In this document: positions 8,372 through 17,762 of the stretch, in pieces
How positions within the stretch are numbered: position 1 is the stretch's first letter
How the letters are laid out: the number at the start of each line of letters is the position of its first letter
Source of the DNA: Streptomyces griseocarneus
Lineage (GTDB): Bacteria; Actinomycetota; Actinomycetes; Streptomycetales; Streptomycetaceae
DNA length: 64,000 nucleotides
Reading direction: 5' to 3'
Assembly: GCA_003674045.1 (NCBI GenBank)
Contig: PENC01000013.1
Coordinates: 116,587-180,586, forward strand
The notes under the pieces: model-generated
The model's input: the letters and a program-made list of their open reading frames with translations, nothing else
Told to the model about the DNA's origin: nothing
Database searches by the model: none
Made by a program: the position numbers and the translations under genes

Positions 8372-9034
8372 CTACTCCTCCAGTACCGCCGCCACGAAGT
8401 CCAGCGCCAGGTCCCATGTGCGGTGGACGGGGAGGCCCTCGTCGAGGTACCAGTCGTCGGTGGCCTCGGGGTGCGGGCCCACGACTCCGACGCGGCCCGC
8501 GCCGAAGGGGGCGACGACCGCGGCGGGTGTGCCGTTGGTGTAGGTGGCGAGGACGGTGGCGGTCGCGCCCTCGTCGAGTACGAAGTACGGGCCGTCCTGG
8601 AAGAACAGGGTGCGCGGCAGGCCGCGCCACTCCGCCTCGACCAGGGTGTTGCGGCTGTGGTGGACGGTGGCGCCGGGCGAGCCGATGTACTGGTCGGTGT
8701 CGCCGGGCAGCAGGGCGAACCCCGGTGTGGCCCCGGCCAGATAGCCGCCCAGGCAGAAGCCCAGGTAGCGGCCCCCGTCCCGGACCCAGCCGCGGATGGC
8801 CTCGCGCTGCCGTCTGAGCTTGCGGTAGGCGCGGGAGAGGGTGCCGCCGCCCGGCTGGGCGTACACCCGGGCCGTGGCCAGTGACTCGGCCGACAGCGGC
8901 ACGTCCTCCTTCGGGCCGGTGTAGCGCACCTCCAGCCCCCACGGGCCCGAGGCGAGCAGCGCGGCCACCGCCTCCGGGCAGCCCGGGAGCGAGGCCGGGC
9001 CCCGGTAGACGAGCGCGAGCGGACGGTCCGTCAT
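8372..9034 (-). CDS. BPL_N-domain (class I glutamine-amidotransferase-like) protein
   Basis: A 220-residue protein of the DJ-1/class I amidotransferase fold found in biotin-protein-ligase N-terminal (BPL_N) domain proteins. LALVYRGPAS opens the fold. YAQPGGGTLSRAY (about 58-70) is the conserved glycine turn, and YLGFCLGGYLAG holds the nucleophile-elbow cysteine (C94). VGVVGPHPEATDDWY near the C-terminus supplies the histidine and acid. There is no biotin-ligase catalytic domain. The ATG overlaps the stop of the Pls-type gene (ATGA), so the two are translated together. This link implies a job in making or controlling the polymer. The true reaction of such partners is not established. Confidence 0.75.
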   Translation of the reverse strand: MTDRPLALVYRGPASLPGCPEAVAALLASGPWGLEVRYTGPKEDVPLSAESLATARVYAQPGGGTLSRAYRKLRRQREAIRGWVRDGGRYLGFCLGGYLAGATPGFALLPGDTDQYIGSPGATVHHSRNTLVEAEWRGLPRTLFFQDGPYFVLDEGATATVLATYTNGTPAAVVAPFGAGRVGVVGPHPEATDDWYLDEGLPVHRTWDLALDFVAAVLEE

Positions 9035-12000
9035 GATCCCCTCACCCCCTGGGCGGGGATGCCGCTCCAGCTCGTGCCGGGCGTGAGGGTCTCGCCCTTC
9101 ATCAGCAGGGAGAGCGCGCCGAGCCGGACGCCCTCGCCGACCACGCCGCCGTAGAGCACGATCGTCCGGGTGCCGATGCTCGTACCCGACTCCACGGTCA
9201 CCGTCGACATCTTCATCACCCGGTCCTCGAACAGGTGGGTCTGCAGGGACACCCCCATGCCGACCGCCGCGTCGTCGCCGACCTCCACCAGGTCGAACTC
9301 GGTGAGGTAGGTGGTGCCGATCCAGGCGCGCCTGCCGATGCGGGCGCCGAACCAGCGCAGCACGGGCGGCAGGAACGGCGTCCCGGTCAGGGCGCCCACC
9401 CCGGCCGGTACCGCCGCCGCCTCGTAGAGGCCGGTGACGAACTCGGTGCGGCGCACGAAGTGGCTCCACAGCGGTTCGACCCGGGGCCGGTAGACCCCGA
9501 CGACCAGGCGCTTGACCGCCGCGCAGTAAGCGATCGTCGCGAGTCCCGAGCCCATCAGCAGCAGGGGCGCGACGAGCAGCGGTGCCGCGACGCCCGTGAG
9601 GTGGACGACGCCGGTCAGCGCCAGTACGTACGCGTAGACGCTCGTGCCCAGCACCGAGGCGGGCATCGTGGCGCGGAAGAACTCGACGCCCAGGCGGTGG
9701 AGCACCGCCTTGCGCGTCGGCCGGAACGTCAGCTCCTCGGGGTACGAGCCGCTGCTCTGCCGCACCGGCAGGTGGAAGGCGGGCGAGCCCAGCCACGACG
9801 TCCCCGCGGGCACGCCCTCCCCGGGCGGCACCGTGCCGACCCCGACGAGGGAGCCGGGTTCCAGACGCGTCCCGGCCGGTACGAAGGCGGCGTTGCCGAC
9901 GAAGGCGCGCCGCCCCACCTCGGTGGGGCCGAAGGAGACCCGGCCGCCCGCGTACGTCGCCGCGCCGATGCTGGCCATGTCGGCGACGAAGCTGCCGTCG
10001 TCGAGGGTGAGCAGGTCCGGGTCGAGGTGCGCGGCGGTCGACACCTCGGCGCCCCGGCCGACGCGCGCGCCGAGCAGCCGCAGCCACGGCACCGTGTAGA
10101 GCGTGGCGTAGAGCGAGTTGGTGAGCAGCAGGCTGAACTCCAGCAGCTTGTCCGCCACCCACTTGCGCACGCCCAGCGCGGAGCGCGCGGGGTGGACGCC
10201 CACCGGTGTGCTGGACAGGACCAGCCGTTTGCCCAGGGCCACCACGCAGCAGACGGTGAGGACGAACACCGGACCGGACAGGACGACGGCCAGCAGCCCC
10301 GCCCAGCCGTCCCAGCGCAGGAACGCCCACCACGCCAGGCCGATGCCCGGCAGGAGCACGAGCACCAGCGTGGCCTCCAGGAACACCAGGCCCGCCAGTG
10401 CCGCCGCGACATGCCGGGCCCGCCACTCGTCCGCGTCGGCGGGGGAGCGCAGCATGGCCTCGACGTCCGGCGCGAGCGCCGCCACGGGGCGGGGCGGCGA
10501 GCCGGCCCAGCGGGCGCCGTCGGGCACGGCCTGGCCCTGGCCGACGACGGACTGTTCGCCCAGGCCCGCCCCGGCCCCCACCCGCGCGCCGGGTTCGAGG
10601 ACGGCGTTCGCGCCCACGTACGCGCGCGGGCCGATCCCGATCGGGGCGACCGTCACCCAGCCGTCCTCGACCCGCCACGGGCGCAGCGTCGCGCCGTACC
10701 CGATGGCGCTGTCGGCGCCGACATGCAGCAGCGTCGGCAGGGAGACCGCGTTCGTGGCGATCGTCGTACGGGGCCCGACGCGGGCGCCCAGCAGCCTCAG
10801 GTAGGCGCCCATCATGGGCGAGCCGCCGAGCACGTGCAGCGGGCTGACACTCAGCAGCAGGTTCACGGCCCACAGCCGCACGTACGTCCTGCCCCACAGC
10901 GGGTGGCGGCCGGGCCGGACGCCCGCGGCGAGGGGGCGTACGAGCACGATCGGCGCGATCCAGCGCACGCCGAACCAGCTGACGAGGAGACAGACCGCGA
11001 GCTGCGCGGTGGCGTTGCCCGACAGCGAGCCGTCGTCCCGGCCGAGTGCCCAGGACACCGGCAGGGTGAGCATCAGCAGGAGCAGGTAGAGCACCCCGGC
11101 CTGCGCGGCTCCCGCGGCCGCGACGCGGCGGTCGTCGTGGCGGATCGGCTCCGGGCGCGGCGGCGCGGCCGGAGCCGCGGCCTCCGTCCCGGCGGTCGGC
11201 CGGGCGGCGAGGCCGCGCACGGTCGGGTGCGCGTAGAGGTCGCGCAGGGTGGGGCCCGCGCCGTCGCCCCGGCCGCGCAGCAGCGACACCACCTGGGCGG
11301 CGAGCAGGGAGTGCCCGCCGAGGTCGGTGAAGAAGTCCGCCTCCACGGACAGCTCCTCGGGCGCGATGCCGAGGACGTCCGCCCAGGCGTCCCGCAGGCG
11401 CGTCTCCGGCCCGTCCCGCGGGGGCACGACGTCGCCGCCGCCCACCAGGCGGCGGCCGGTCGGGGCGGGCAGCCTGCCCCGGTCCACCTTGCCGCTCGGC
11501 ATCATCGGCAGCTCGGTGAGGACGTCCACGAAGGAGGGCACCATGTAGGCCGGGAGCCTGTGCCGCGCGTGCTCGCGCAGCCGGGCGACGAGGACCGTGC
11601 CCTGCCCGGCTGCGTCCGCCGTCGGCACCACGTACGCGGACAGCTCGCCGCCCCCGCCGCCGTTCGGCGACGGCACGAGCGCGGTGGCCGCCTCGGCCAC
11701 GCCGGGGTCCTCCAGCAGTACGTTGTCGATCTCGCCCAGGTCGACGCGGTGGCCGCGCACCTTCACCTCGGCGTCCGCCCGGCCCAGGTACTCCAGTTCC
11801 CCGTCCGCCGTCACGCGGCCCAGGTCGCCGGTGCGGTAGAGCCTGCTGCCCGGGGGTGCCAGCGGGTGCTCGACGAACCGGTCGGCGGTCAGCTCGGGCC
11901 GTCCGACGTAGCCGCGGGCGACGCCGGGGCCGCCGATGCAGATCTCGCCTACCGTGCCGTCGGGCACCGGGTGGCGCTCCTCGTCGAGCAGGACCACCGA

Positions 12001-13014
12001 GTACGTCGGCAGCGGCCTGCCGATGGTCACGGGGCGGCCGGGCAGCAGCTCCGCCACCGTCGCGGTGACGGTGGCCTCGGTCGGTCCGTAGGTGTTGAGG
12101 ATGCGCCGTCCCGGTCTGCTCCACCGGTCCACGAGCCGGGCGGGGCACGCCTCGCCGCCGACCATGATGCTGCGGACGAGCGGCAGGTCCCGGGGGATCG
12201 TCGCCAGCAGTGTGGGCACGCAGTACAGCACCGTGATCCGGTGGCGCTCCAGGCAGTCGGCGAGCTCGGCGCCGAACTGCCCGGAGCCCGTCGGCCCCGC
12301 GACGAGCGTGGCGCCGACCGACCACGTCGGCCAGATCTCCTCGATGGAGAAGTCGAAGGAGATGGTCATGCCCTGGTGGACCCGGTCGCGCGGCCGCACG
12401 TCGTACAGCCCGGGCACGATGCCGACGAAGTTGCAGATGCTCGACTGCGCGATCTGCACGCCCTTGGGCCTGCCGCTCGAACCGGAGGTGTACATGATGT
12501 ACGCGATCGGGTCGTCGTCCCGCAGCCCGTGCGCGGGCGCGGCGGGTGCCGGGCGTGCGGCCGGGGCGGCGGCCAGCGCGCGGGCGCTCGCGTCGAGGTC
12601 GACCACCGGGCAGGACAGGCCCGTCAGGGCCGGTGCGAGCCCGGACGAGGTGAGCAGCAGGTCGACGTCGGCGTCCTCGGCGATGTAGCCGACCCGGTCC
12701 GGCGGCGAGGCCGGGTCGACCGGCACGAACGCCGCACCGGCCTTGCCCACCCCGAGCAGGGACGCGTACATGTCCACCGAGCGCGGGAGCAGGAGCGCGA
12801 CCCGCGATCCCTCTCCGACACCGAGCCCGCGCAGGTGGTGGGCGAGCCGGTTGGCGCGCGCGTCCAGCTCGGCGTACGTGAGCCGGTGCCGCCCGCACTC
12901 CAGCGCCGTCGCCGACGCCGCGCGGTCGCAGGCCGCCTCGAAGAAGGCATGCAGCCGCCTGCCCGCTCCGCCCGGCGCCGTCCCGTCGGCGGGGCACGGC
13001 CCGATCGTGCTCAT
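9031..13014 (-). CDS. pls: Pls/PosA-type membrane NRPS (A-T-transmembrane acyltransferase repeats)
   Basis: A 1,327-residue synthetase, close to the roughly 1,319 residues of Streptomyces albulus Pls, which makes epsilon-poly-L-lysine. The A domain spans about 20-510, with MYTSGSSGRPKG near 172, YGPTEATVTATVA and the PSGKVDRG lysine. A carrier domain follows (DLGGHSLLAAQ, Ser near 569). The remaining 700 residues alternate hydrophobic helices (LYLLLLMLTLPVSWAL and others) with left-handed beta-helix hexapeptide segments such as ALRPWRVEDGWVTVAPIGIG, giving three acyltransferase-like blocks and no classical HHxxxDG domain. By-eye pocket: D235 F236 E239 Y278 M299 G301 T322 V330 T331. It should link one amino acid through its side-chain amine at the membrane. 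Lysine is likely but unproven. Confidence 0.85.
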   Translation of the reverse strand: MSTIGPCPADGTAPGGAGRRLHAFFEAACDRAASATALECGRHRLTYAELDARANRLAHHLRGLGVGEGSRVALLLPRSVDMYASLLGVGKAGAAFVPVDPASPPDRVGYIAEDADVDLLLTSSGLAPALTGLSCPVVDLDASARALAAAPAARPAPAAPAHGLRDDDPIAYIMYTSGSSGRPKGVQIAQSSICNFVGIVPGLYDVRPRDRVHQGMTISFDFSIEEIWPTWSVGATLVAGPTGSGQFGAELADCLERHRITVLYCVPTLLATIPRDLPLVRSIMVGGEACPARLVDRWSRPGRRILNTYGPTEATVTATVAELLPGRPVTIGRPLPTYSVVLLDEERHPVPDGTVGEICIGGPGVARGYVGRPELTADRFVEHPLAPPGSRLYRTGDLGRVTADGELEYLGRADAEVKVRGHRVDLGEIDNVLLEDPGVAEAATALVPSPNGGGGGELSAYVVPTADAAGQGTVLVARLREHARHRLPAYMVPSFVDVLTELPMMPSGKVDRGRLPAPTGRRLVGGGDVVPPRDGPETRLRDAWADVLGIAPEELSVEADFFTDLGGHSLLAAQVVSLLRGRGDGAGPTLRDLYAHPTVRGLAARPTAGTEAAAPAAPPRPEPIRHDDRRVAAAGAAQAGVLYLLLLMLTLPVSWALGRDDGSLSGNATAQLAVCLLVSWFGVRWIAPIVLVRPLAAGVRPGRHPLWGRTYVRLWAVNLLLSVSPLHVLGGSPMMGAYLRLLGARVGPRTTIATNAVSLPTLLHVGADSAIGYGATLRPWRVEDGWVTVAPIGIGPRAYVGANAVLEPGARVGAGAGLGEQSVVGQGQAVPDGARWAGSPPRPVAALAPDVEAMLRSPADADEWRARHVAAALAGLVFLEATLVLVLLPGIGLAWWAFLRWDGWAGLLAVVLSGPVFVLTVCCVVALGKRLVLSSTPVGVHPARSALGVRKWVADKLLEFSLLLTNSLYATLYTVPWLRLLGARVGRGAEVSTAAHLDPDLLTLDDGSFVADMASIGAATYAGGRVSFGPTEVGRRAFVGNAAFVPAGTRLEPGSLVGVGTVPPGEGVPAGTSWLGSPAFHLPVRQSSGSYPEELTFRPTRKAVLHRLGVEFFRATMPASVLGTSVYAYVLALTGVVHLTGVAAPLLVAPLLLMGSGLATIAYCAAVKRLVVGVYRPRVEPLWSHFVRRTEFVTGLYEAAAVPAGVGALTGTPFLPPVLRWFGARIGRRAWIGTTYLTEFDLVEVGDDAAVGMGVSLQTHLFEDRVMKMSTVTVESGTSIGTRTIVLYGGVVGEGVRLGALSLLMKGETLTPGTSWSGIPAQGVRGS

Positions 13015-13222
13015 GCCTCCATGGCAGCGCCGATCACGAGTGATCGCATCCCGGACCTGACCGTGCGGTCAGCCGCTCTGCGGGCGCATAGATGCCGCGC
13101 CGGATCCGTAGACGCCACGTCGATCGGACGTTGAACGGGCTCCGGCAGCATGGCTGTCGCCGGGCCGGAACGATCACCGGGCGGCCCGTCCCCCACCGCG
13201 CAGCGAAGGAGCCCCCGCCGAC
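13015..13222. promoter_or_regulatory. Divergent promoter region between the two biosynthetic arms
   Basis: This is the only divergent gap in the cluster: 208 bp between the Pls-type gene (minus) and the MFS gene (plus). Every gene on each side points away from it with little spacing. Promoters for both arms should therefore lie here. The MFS gene has GAAGGAG 13 nt before its ATG. I see no convincing palindromic operator and no long hairpin, and no pathway-specific regulator gene is present in the window. Confidence 0.5.
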
Positions 13223-14515
13223 ATGACCGAGGAACTGCGGCAGTGCGAGCGGGGCGCGGGAGCCGTGCGCGGGGGGCTGCTGCGCCGGCACCGGGACTTC
13301 CGGATGCTGTGGGCCGGCGAGACCACGCGGGCGTTCGGCGCCTCGGTCACCGGGCTCGTGCTGCCCCTCGCCGCGGTGTCCGCCCTGGACGCCGACGCCT
13401 TCACGGTGAGCCTGCTCAACGCGGCGGGCTGGCTGCCCTGGCTGGTCATCGGGCTCCCCGCCGGGGCCTGGGTCGACCGGACGCGGCGGCGGCCGGTGAT
13501 GCTCGCCTGCGACGCGATATGCCTCGTCCTCTTCACGAGCGTTCCCGTGGCGGCCTGGCTCGGCCTGCTGGGCATCGGCCAGCTGATGACCATCGCCCTC
13601 GCCACCGGCACCGCCGCGGTGTTCTTCGAGACCGCGTACGTCGCCTACCTCCCCACCCTCCTCGAACCGCGCGACCGCGTCGAGGGGACGGCCAAACTGC
13701 ACGGCAGCGATTCGGCCGCACGCCTGGTCGGAGTCGGCTCCGGCGGCCTCGTCGCCCAGTTCGCGGGCGCGGTCGGCGGGTTGCTGGTGAACTCCGTGAC
13801 CTTCCTCGTCTCCCTGGTCTGCGTGGCCCGCATCCGGGTGCGCGAGCCGCTGCCGGAGCCGGTGGAACGCGTCCGCGGCGCCCTGCTGCGGGAGGTCGCA
13901 GAAGGGCTCCGGCTCGTCGCCCGGGACCCGTACCTGCGCAGCTTCACCCTGTTCGGGGCCGCCGCCAACCTGATTCTGACGGCGTATCAGTCCATTGTGG
14001 TCGTCTTCCTCGTCCGGGACATCGGCCTGGCGCCCGGGACGATCGGGGCCATCTCCTCGATCGGCGGGATCGGCGGTGTCCTCGGCGCCCTGGTGGTACG
14101 GCGGACGGCCGACCGGATCGGCACCGGCCGGGCGCTCCTCCTCTTCGAACTGGGCCTGCTGTCCCTCGCCCCCCTGATCGCGCTCACCGTGTCCGGCCCG
14201 GGCCTGCTGCTGTACGTCGTGGGGAGCGCCGCCGTGGGCACCGGCATCGTGGCCGGCAACGTCATCAAGTCGGGCTTCATCCAGCGCTACTGCCCGTCGG
14301 ACGTGCTCGGCCGCGTCACCGCGAGCTCGGCGTTCCTCAACTACGGGACCATGCCGCTGGGCGCCGTCGCCGGCGGGGCGCTCGGCACCGTGCTGGGCCT
14401 CCGCCCCGCGCTGCTGGCCCTGACGGTCCTGCTGCCGCTGAGCGCGCTGATCCTCTTCTTCTCCCCCATCCGAGCGCGGCGCGACCTGCCCGACAGCGTG
14501 CCGCGGACCGCCTGA
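13223..14515 (+). CDS. MFS exporter
   Basis: A 430-residue major facilitator with about twelve hydrophobic segments. It starts RRHRDFRMLWAGETTRAFG, the opening typical of MFS_3/enterobactin-exporter-like drug and siderophore exporters. The cytoplasmic loop GAWVDRTRRRPVM (about 90-102) is the classic G-x-x-x-D-R-x-x-R-R motif A between helices 2 and 3, and a second copy follows helix 8 (RRTADRIGTGR). It is the first gene of the plus-strand arm and lies 71 nt upstream of the SyrP-like oxygenase gene, which implies co-expression. Export of the finished peptide and self-resistance are the likely roles. A GAAGGAG site supports the ATG chosen. Confidence 0.9.
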   Translation: MTEELRQCERGAGAVRGGLLRRHRDFRMLWAGETTRAFGASVTGLVLPLAAVSALDADAFTVSLLNAAGWLPWLVIGLPAGAWVDRTRRRPVMLACDAICLVLFTSVPVAAWLGLLGIGQLMTIALATGTAAVFFETAYVAYLPTLLEPRDRVEGTAKLHGSDSAARLVGVGSGGLVAQFAGAVGGLLVNSVTFLVSLVCVARIRVREPLPEPVERVRGALLREVAEGLRLVARDPYLRSFTLFGAAANLILTAYQSIVVVFLVRDIGLAPGTIGAISSIGGIGGVLGALVVRRTADRIGTGRALLLFELGLLSLAPLIALTVSGPGLLLYVVGSAAVGTGIVAGNVIKSGFIQRYCPSDVLGRVTASSAFLNYGTMPLGAVAGGALGTVLGLRPALLALTVLLPLSALILFFSPIRARRDLPDSVPRTA

Positions 14516-14586
14516 CGCCCGAATACCACCCTCCTCCGCCTTCCTCCGCCTGCCTCCAGACGCCTCCAGAAAAGGACTCAGGAGAG

Positions 14587-15636
14587 ATGACAACGTCTCC
14601 CGGCGCCGCGAACCCCGGCGTTCCCTCCACCCCCACCTGGCACCTCGCCGAGGGGAAACCCGCCACCACCGACGTACCGCCCTTCGACACCCTCGACGAA
14701 GCGTGTGCCTGGCTGTCCGGCCTCGGCACCGAACTGCGCGACAGACTCCACGAGCACGGCGCCCTCTACTTCCGCGGACTGCCCGTCCGCAGCGTCGAGG
14801 ACTTCGCCCGCGTACGGGACGTCCTGGTGCCCCGACGGACCCCGTACCGCGAGAAGGCCACCCCGCGCAGCAGCTTCGGCGACGACGTCTACTCGTCCAC
14901 CGACCTGCCGCCCTCCCAGGCCATCCGCATGCACAACGAGAACAGCTACACCCTCACCTTCCCCGGGCTGCTGCTGTTCGCCTGCCTGACCGCCCCGGCG
15001 GAAGGCGGCGCCACCCCCGTCGCCGACTGCCGCGAGGTCCTGCGCCGGCTCCCCGCCGGGCTCGTCGAGCGCATGCGCGCCCACGGCTGGGCGCTCACCC
15101 GCCACTACTCGGAGCACATCTCGGTGAGCTGGCAGAACGCCTTCGCCACCACCGACCGCGCCGAGGTCGAGCAGTACTGCGCCGACCACCTCGTCTCCTG
15201 CGCGTGGGGCGACGACGGGACCCTGCGCACCGCCCAGCTGCGGCCCGGCATCGTCCGGCACCCGGGGACCGGCGACGAGGTCTGGTTCAACCACCTCGCG
15301 TTCTGGAGCTCCTGGTCCCTCGACGACGAGCTCAGGGAGGCGCTGACCGACGAGTTCGGCCCCGACGGCCTGCCCTTCGAGACGGCCTTCGCCGACGGCC
15401 TGCCCTTCACCCGCGAGGAACTCGACCTCGTCAACGCCGCCTACGAAGCGGCCACCGTACGCCACACCTGGCAGACCGGCGACCTCCTCCTCGTCGACAA
15501 CATCCTCACCAGCCACGGCCGTGACCCCTTCCGCGGCGACCGGAAGATCGTCGTCGCCATGGGCAGCCCCGTCGACCTCGCCGACTGCTCCCCGACCGTG
15601 GCCCCCGCGGCACAGGTGAGGCGGGCGGCGGCATGA
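14587..15636 (+). CDS. SyrP-like Fe(II)/2-oxoglutarate amino-acid hydroxylase
   Basis: A 349-residue TauD/TfdA-fold oxygenase. Iron ligands are H116 and E118 in RMHNENSYT and H310 in LTSHGRDPFRGDRK, with R319 as the 2-oxoglutarate arginine. The HNExSY form resembles SyrP and related enzymes that beta-hydroxylate amino acids held on a carrier protein. GGAGAG precedes the ATG; longer in-frame ORFs start inside the MFS gene and are rejected. The stop overlaps the A-PCP gene (ATGA), so both are made together. The likely job is beta-hydroxylation of the amino acid on that PCP before delivery to the NRPS. The reaction type is inferred from family and context. Confidence 0.85.
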   Translation: MTTSPGAANPGVPSTPTWHLAEGKPATTDVPPFDTLDEACAWLSGLGTELRDRLHEHGALYFRGLPVRSVEDFARVRDVLVPRRTPYREKATPRSSFGDDVYSSTDLPPSQAIRMHNENSYTLTFPGLLLFACLTAPAEGGATPVADCREVLRRLPAGLVERMRAHGWALTRHYSEHISVSWQNAFATTDRAEVEQYCADHLVSCAWGDDGTLRTAQLRPGIVRHPGTGDEVWFNHLAFWSSWSLDDELREALTDEFGPDGLPFETAFADGLPFTREELDLVNAAYEAATVRHTWQTGDLLLVDNILTSHGRDPFRGDRKIVVAMGSPVDLADCSPTVAPAAQVRRAAA

Positions 15637-17465
15637 GCACCCTGCACGACAGCGGCACCGGCAGCACGGACAACGGCGGCACGCGCACCGCGCATGCCAA
15701 CAGCCCCACCCGGCTCCCCGACCCCCTGGCCCGCTTCCGGCAGACCGTGGCGGACGCCCCGGGGCGGCTCGCCGTCGTGGACGGCACCGCCCGCGTCGAC
15801 TTCGCCGAACTCGACCGCCGCACGGCCCTGGTCGCCGCCCGCCTCCGGGCCCGTGGCGTCGCGCCGGGCCACCGCGTCGGCGTGAGCCTGCCCCGGAGCG
15901 CCGGTCTCCTGGTCGCGCTGCTCGCGGTGTGGCGGGCGGGCGCCGCCTACGTACCGCTCGACCCCGCCCACCCCCAGGACCGCCTCGCGTCCATGGTGAA
16001 GCAGGCCGGGGTCCGCATCGTCCTCACGGACCCCGAGGCCGGAACCGCCTGGCCTGCGGGTGTCGAGACCCTCTCGCTGAACGACGCGGACGCCTGGCGG
16101 AGCACCGCGGAGGGCCTCGCCGGGTTCATCGGGGTCGCCCCGGCCGATCCGGCGTACGTCATCTTCACCTCCGGCTCCACCGGCACCCCGAAGGGCGTCC
16201 AGACCACCCGCGGGGGAGTGGCGTCCCTCATCACCGGCCTGGAACTGGCCGGCGCCTACGACACCAACCCCCGCGTCGTCGCCTGGAACGCCAGCATCTC
16301 CTTCGACGCGTCCGTGCAGCAGTGGGCGCGCGTGTGCCGGGGCGACACGATCGTGATCGTCGGTGAGACCGAGCGCACGGACCCCGCGCGCCTGCGGGAG
16401 CTGCTCGACACGCACGCCGTCGACGACCTGGACCTGACGCCCTCCCACTGGGAGTTCCTCCGCGACAGCCTGCTCACCCCCACGGCCGACGGACGGATCC
16501 TGCGGCTCTTCATGGGCGGCGAACCCGTGCCCCCGGCCACCTGGCAGGAGCTCGCCGCCGCGCGGCGGCGCGGCGAACTGGAGGCCGTCAACCTCTACGG
16601 ACCGACCGAGTGCACCGTCGACGCCACGACCGCCTGGATCGAGGGCGACGCGCCGCACATCGGCCGCCCCCTGCCGGGCGTCGTCGCCCGCGTGCTCGGC
16701 GAGGACCTCACGGAGCTCCCCGACGGCACGGAGGGCGAGCTCTACCTCTCGGGACCGGGCCTCGCGCACGGCTACGTCGGCAGGGCCGCGCTCACGGCAC
16801 AGCGCTTCGTCGCGGACCCCTCCGCCCGCGGCGAACGCATGTACCGCACCGGGGACAAGGTGCGCCGCCTGCCCGACGGCACACTCGCCTACCTCGGCCG
16901 GACCGACCGTCAGATCAAGATCCGCGGCTACCGCGTGGAACCGGGCGAGATCGAGCACACCCTCACCGGGCACCCGGACATCCGGTCCGCCACCGTCACC
17001 GTCCACCACGACGCGGAGGCGGGGGACCGGCTCGTCGCCTACTACGTCCCGGCGGACGGCGCGTCCCCGGGCCCCGACGCGCTGCGCGAGCACCTGGCCG
17101 CCGCGCTGCCGCCCTACATGGTCCCCACGGCGTACGTCCCGCTCGACGCCATGCCGCTGACCGTCAACGGCAAGACCGACCTCGCGGCCCTGCCGGAGCC
17201 GCTCGACGCGGTGCTCCCCGACGGGCACATCGCGCCCGAGGGCGAGGCCGAGACCCTGATCGCCGAAGTCTGGGCCGAGGTCCTCGGGCGCGAACGGGTC
17301 GGCGCGGACGACGACTTCTTCGCACTGGGCGGCCACTCGCTGCTCGCGCTGCGGGTGGTCGCGCGGCTGAAGAAACGGATGGGGGTGACGATGCGGGTGA
17401 AGGACGTCTACCAGCACCCGTCGCTCCGAGCCCTGGCCCACCACGTGGGAACCCTGACGGGGTAG
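15633..17465 (+). CDS. Free-standing NRPS A-PCP didomain, Gln/Glu-like pocket
   Basis: A 610-residue adenylation-carrier protein. The A domain (about 25-515) has IFTSGSTGTPKG, NLYGPTECTVDATTA, YRTGDKVRR and the NGKTDL lysine. The carrier (about 535-605) has DDFFALGGHSLLALR with the phosphopantetheine serine at 569. Aligned by eye to PheA numbering, the pocket is D235 A236 Q239 D278 F299 G301 L322 V330 D331. This is close to the published glutamine signature DAQDLGVVDK. No condensation or TE domain is attached. The gene overlaps the SyrP-like hydroxylase gene, and the downstream NRPS has two modules without an A domain. It is therefore best read as the in-trans loader for those modules, probably of (beta-hydroxy)glutamine. 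Confidence 0.88.
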   Translation: MSTLHDSGTGSTDNGGTRTAHANSPTRLPDPLARFRQTVADAPGRLAVVDGTARVDFAELDRRTALVAARLRARGVAPGHRVGVSLPRSAGLLVALLAVWRAGAAYVPLDPAHPQDRLASMVKQAGVRIVLTDPEAGTAWPAGVETLSLNDADAWRSTAEGLAGFIGVAPADPAYVIFTSGSTGTPKGVQTTRGGVASLITGLELAGAYDTNPRVVAWNASISFDASVQQWARVCRGDTIVIVGETERTDPARLRELLDTHAVDDLDLTPSHWEFLRDSLLTPTADGRILRLFMGGEPVPPATWQELAAARRRGELEAVNLYGPTECTVDATTAWIEGDAPHIGRPLPGVVARVLGEDLTELPDGTEGELYLSGPGLAHGYVGRAALTAQRFVADPSARGERMYRTGDKVRRLPDGTLAYLGRTDRQIKIRGYRVEPGEIEHTLTGHPDIRSATVTVHHDAEAGDRLVAYYVPADGASPGPDALREHLAAALPPYMVPTAYVPLDAMPLTVNGKTDLAALPEPLDAVLPDGHIAPEGEAETLIAEVWAEVLGRERVGADDDFFALGGHSLLALRVVARLKKRMGVTMRVKDVYQHPSLRALAHHVGTLTG

Positions 17466-17473
17466 CCCTGCCG

Positions 17474-17492
17474 CCGGGGGCTTCGCCCCCGG
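17474..17492. terminator. Perfect GC hairpin after the A-PCP gene
   Basis: CCGGGGGC-TTC-GCCCCCGG forms a perfect 8-bp stem with a 3-nt loop, 9 nt after the A-PCP stop. It has no U-run. Such hairpins are common transcription attenuators in Streptomyces. It sits in a 297-bp gap between the A-PCP and thioesterase genes, so the second half of the arm may need read-through or its own promoter. Confidence 0.45.
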
Positions 17493-17614
17493 ACCCCCGA
17501 TCGTGGTCGGTTGCGGCCGGTGGGCCCGTTTGTGCCCACCCTCCCCCAGACTCCGTCCGGGAGGTGCCCCCAGCCGTGCGGAACGCCTGCCCACAAACGG
17601 GAAGGCGACGGGAT

Positions 17615-17664
17615 CCGGGGCGAAGCCCCGGCCTTGAGGGGCGCGGGGAACTGCGCGACCAGCC
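17615..17664. repeat. Intergenic palindromic repeat, core shared with R1/R2 (inverse orientation)
   Basis: A second hairpin, CCGGGGC-GAA-GCCCCGG (17615-17631), is followed by a GC-rich core (17638-17664) reading GGGGCGCGGGGAACTGCGCG then ACCAGCC. The reverse complement of that core recurs inside the two 119-bp repeats at 43.8 and 54.9 kb. The rest of the 17,466-17,762 gap holds a further GGTGGGC/GCCCACC hairpin near 17,518-17,540 and no gene. Confidence 0.6.
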
Positions 17665-17762
17665 CCCACGCACCCGCACTCGCCGCGCGCAGCGCAAGCC
17701 GCACCCCAATAGGCGCACCCGAAGACGGACAACAACCCATCCCCCAGAAGAAAGAAAACCGC

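Noticed and set aside
13150..14586. In-frame extension of the SyrP-like oxygenase over the MFS gene
   Set aside because: The extension is an out-of-frame shadow of twelve clear membrane helices; the ATG at 14,587 has its own ribosome site.
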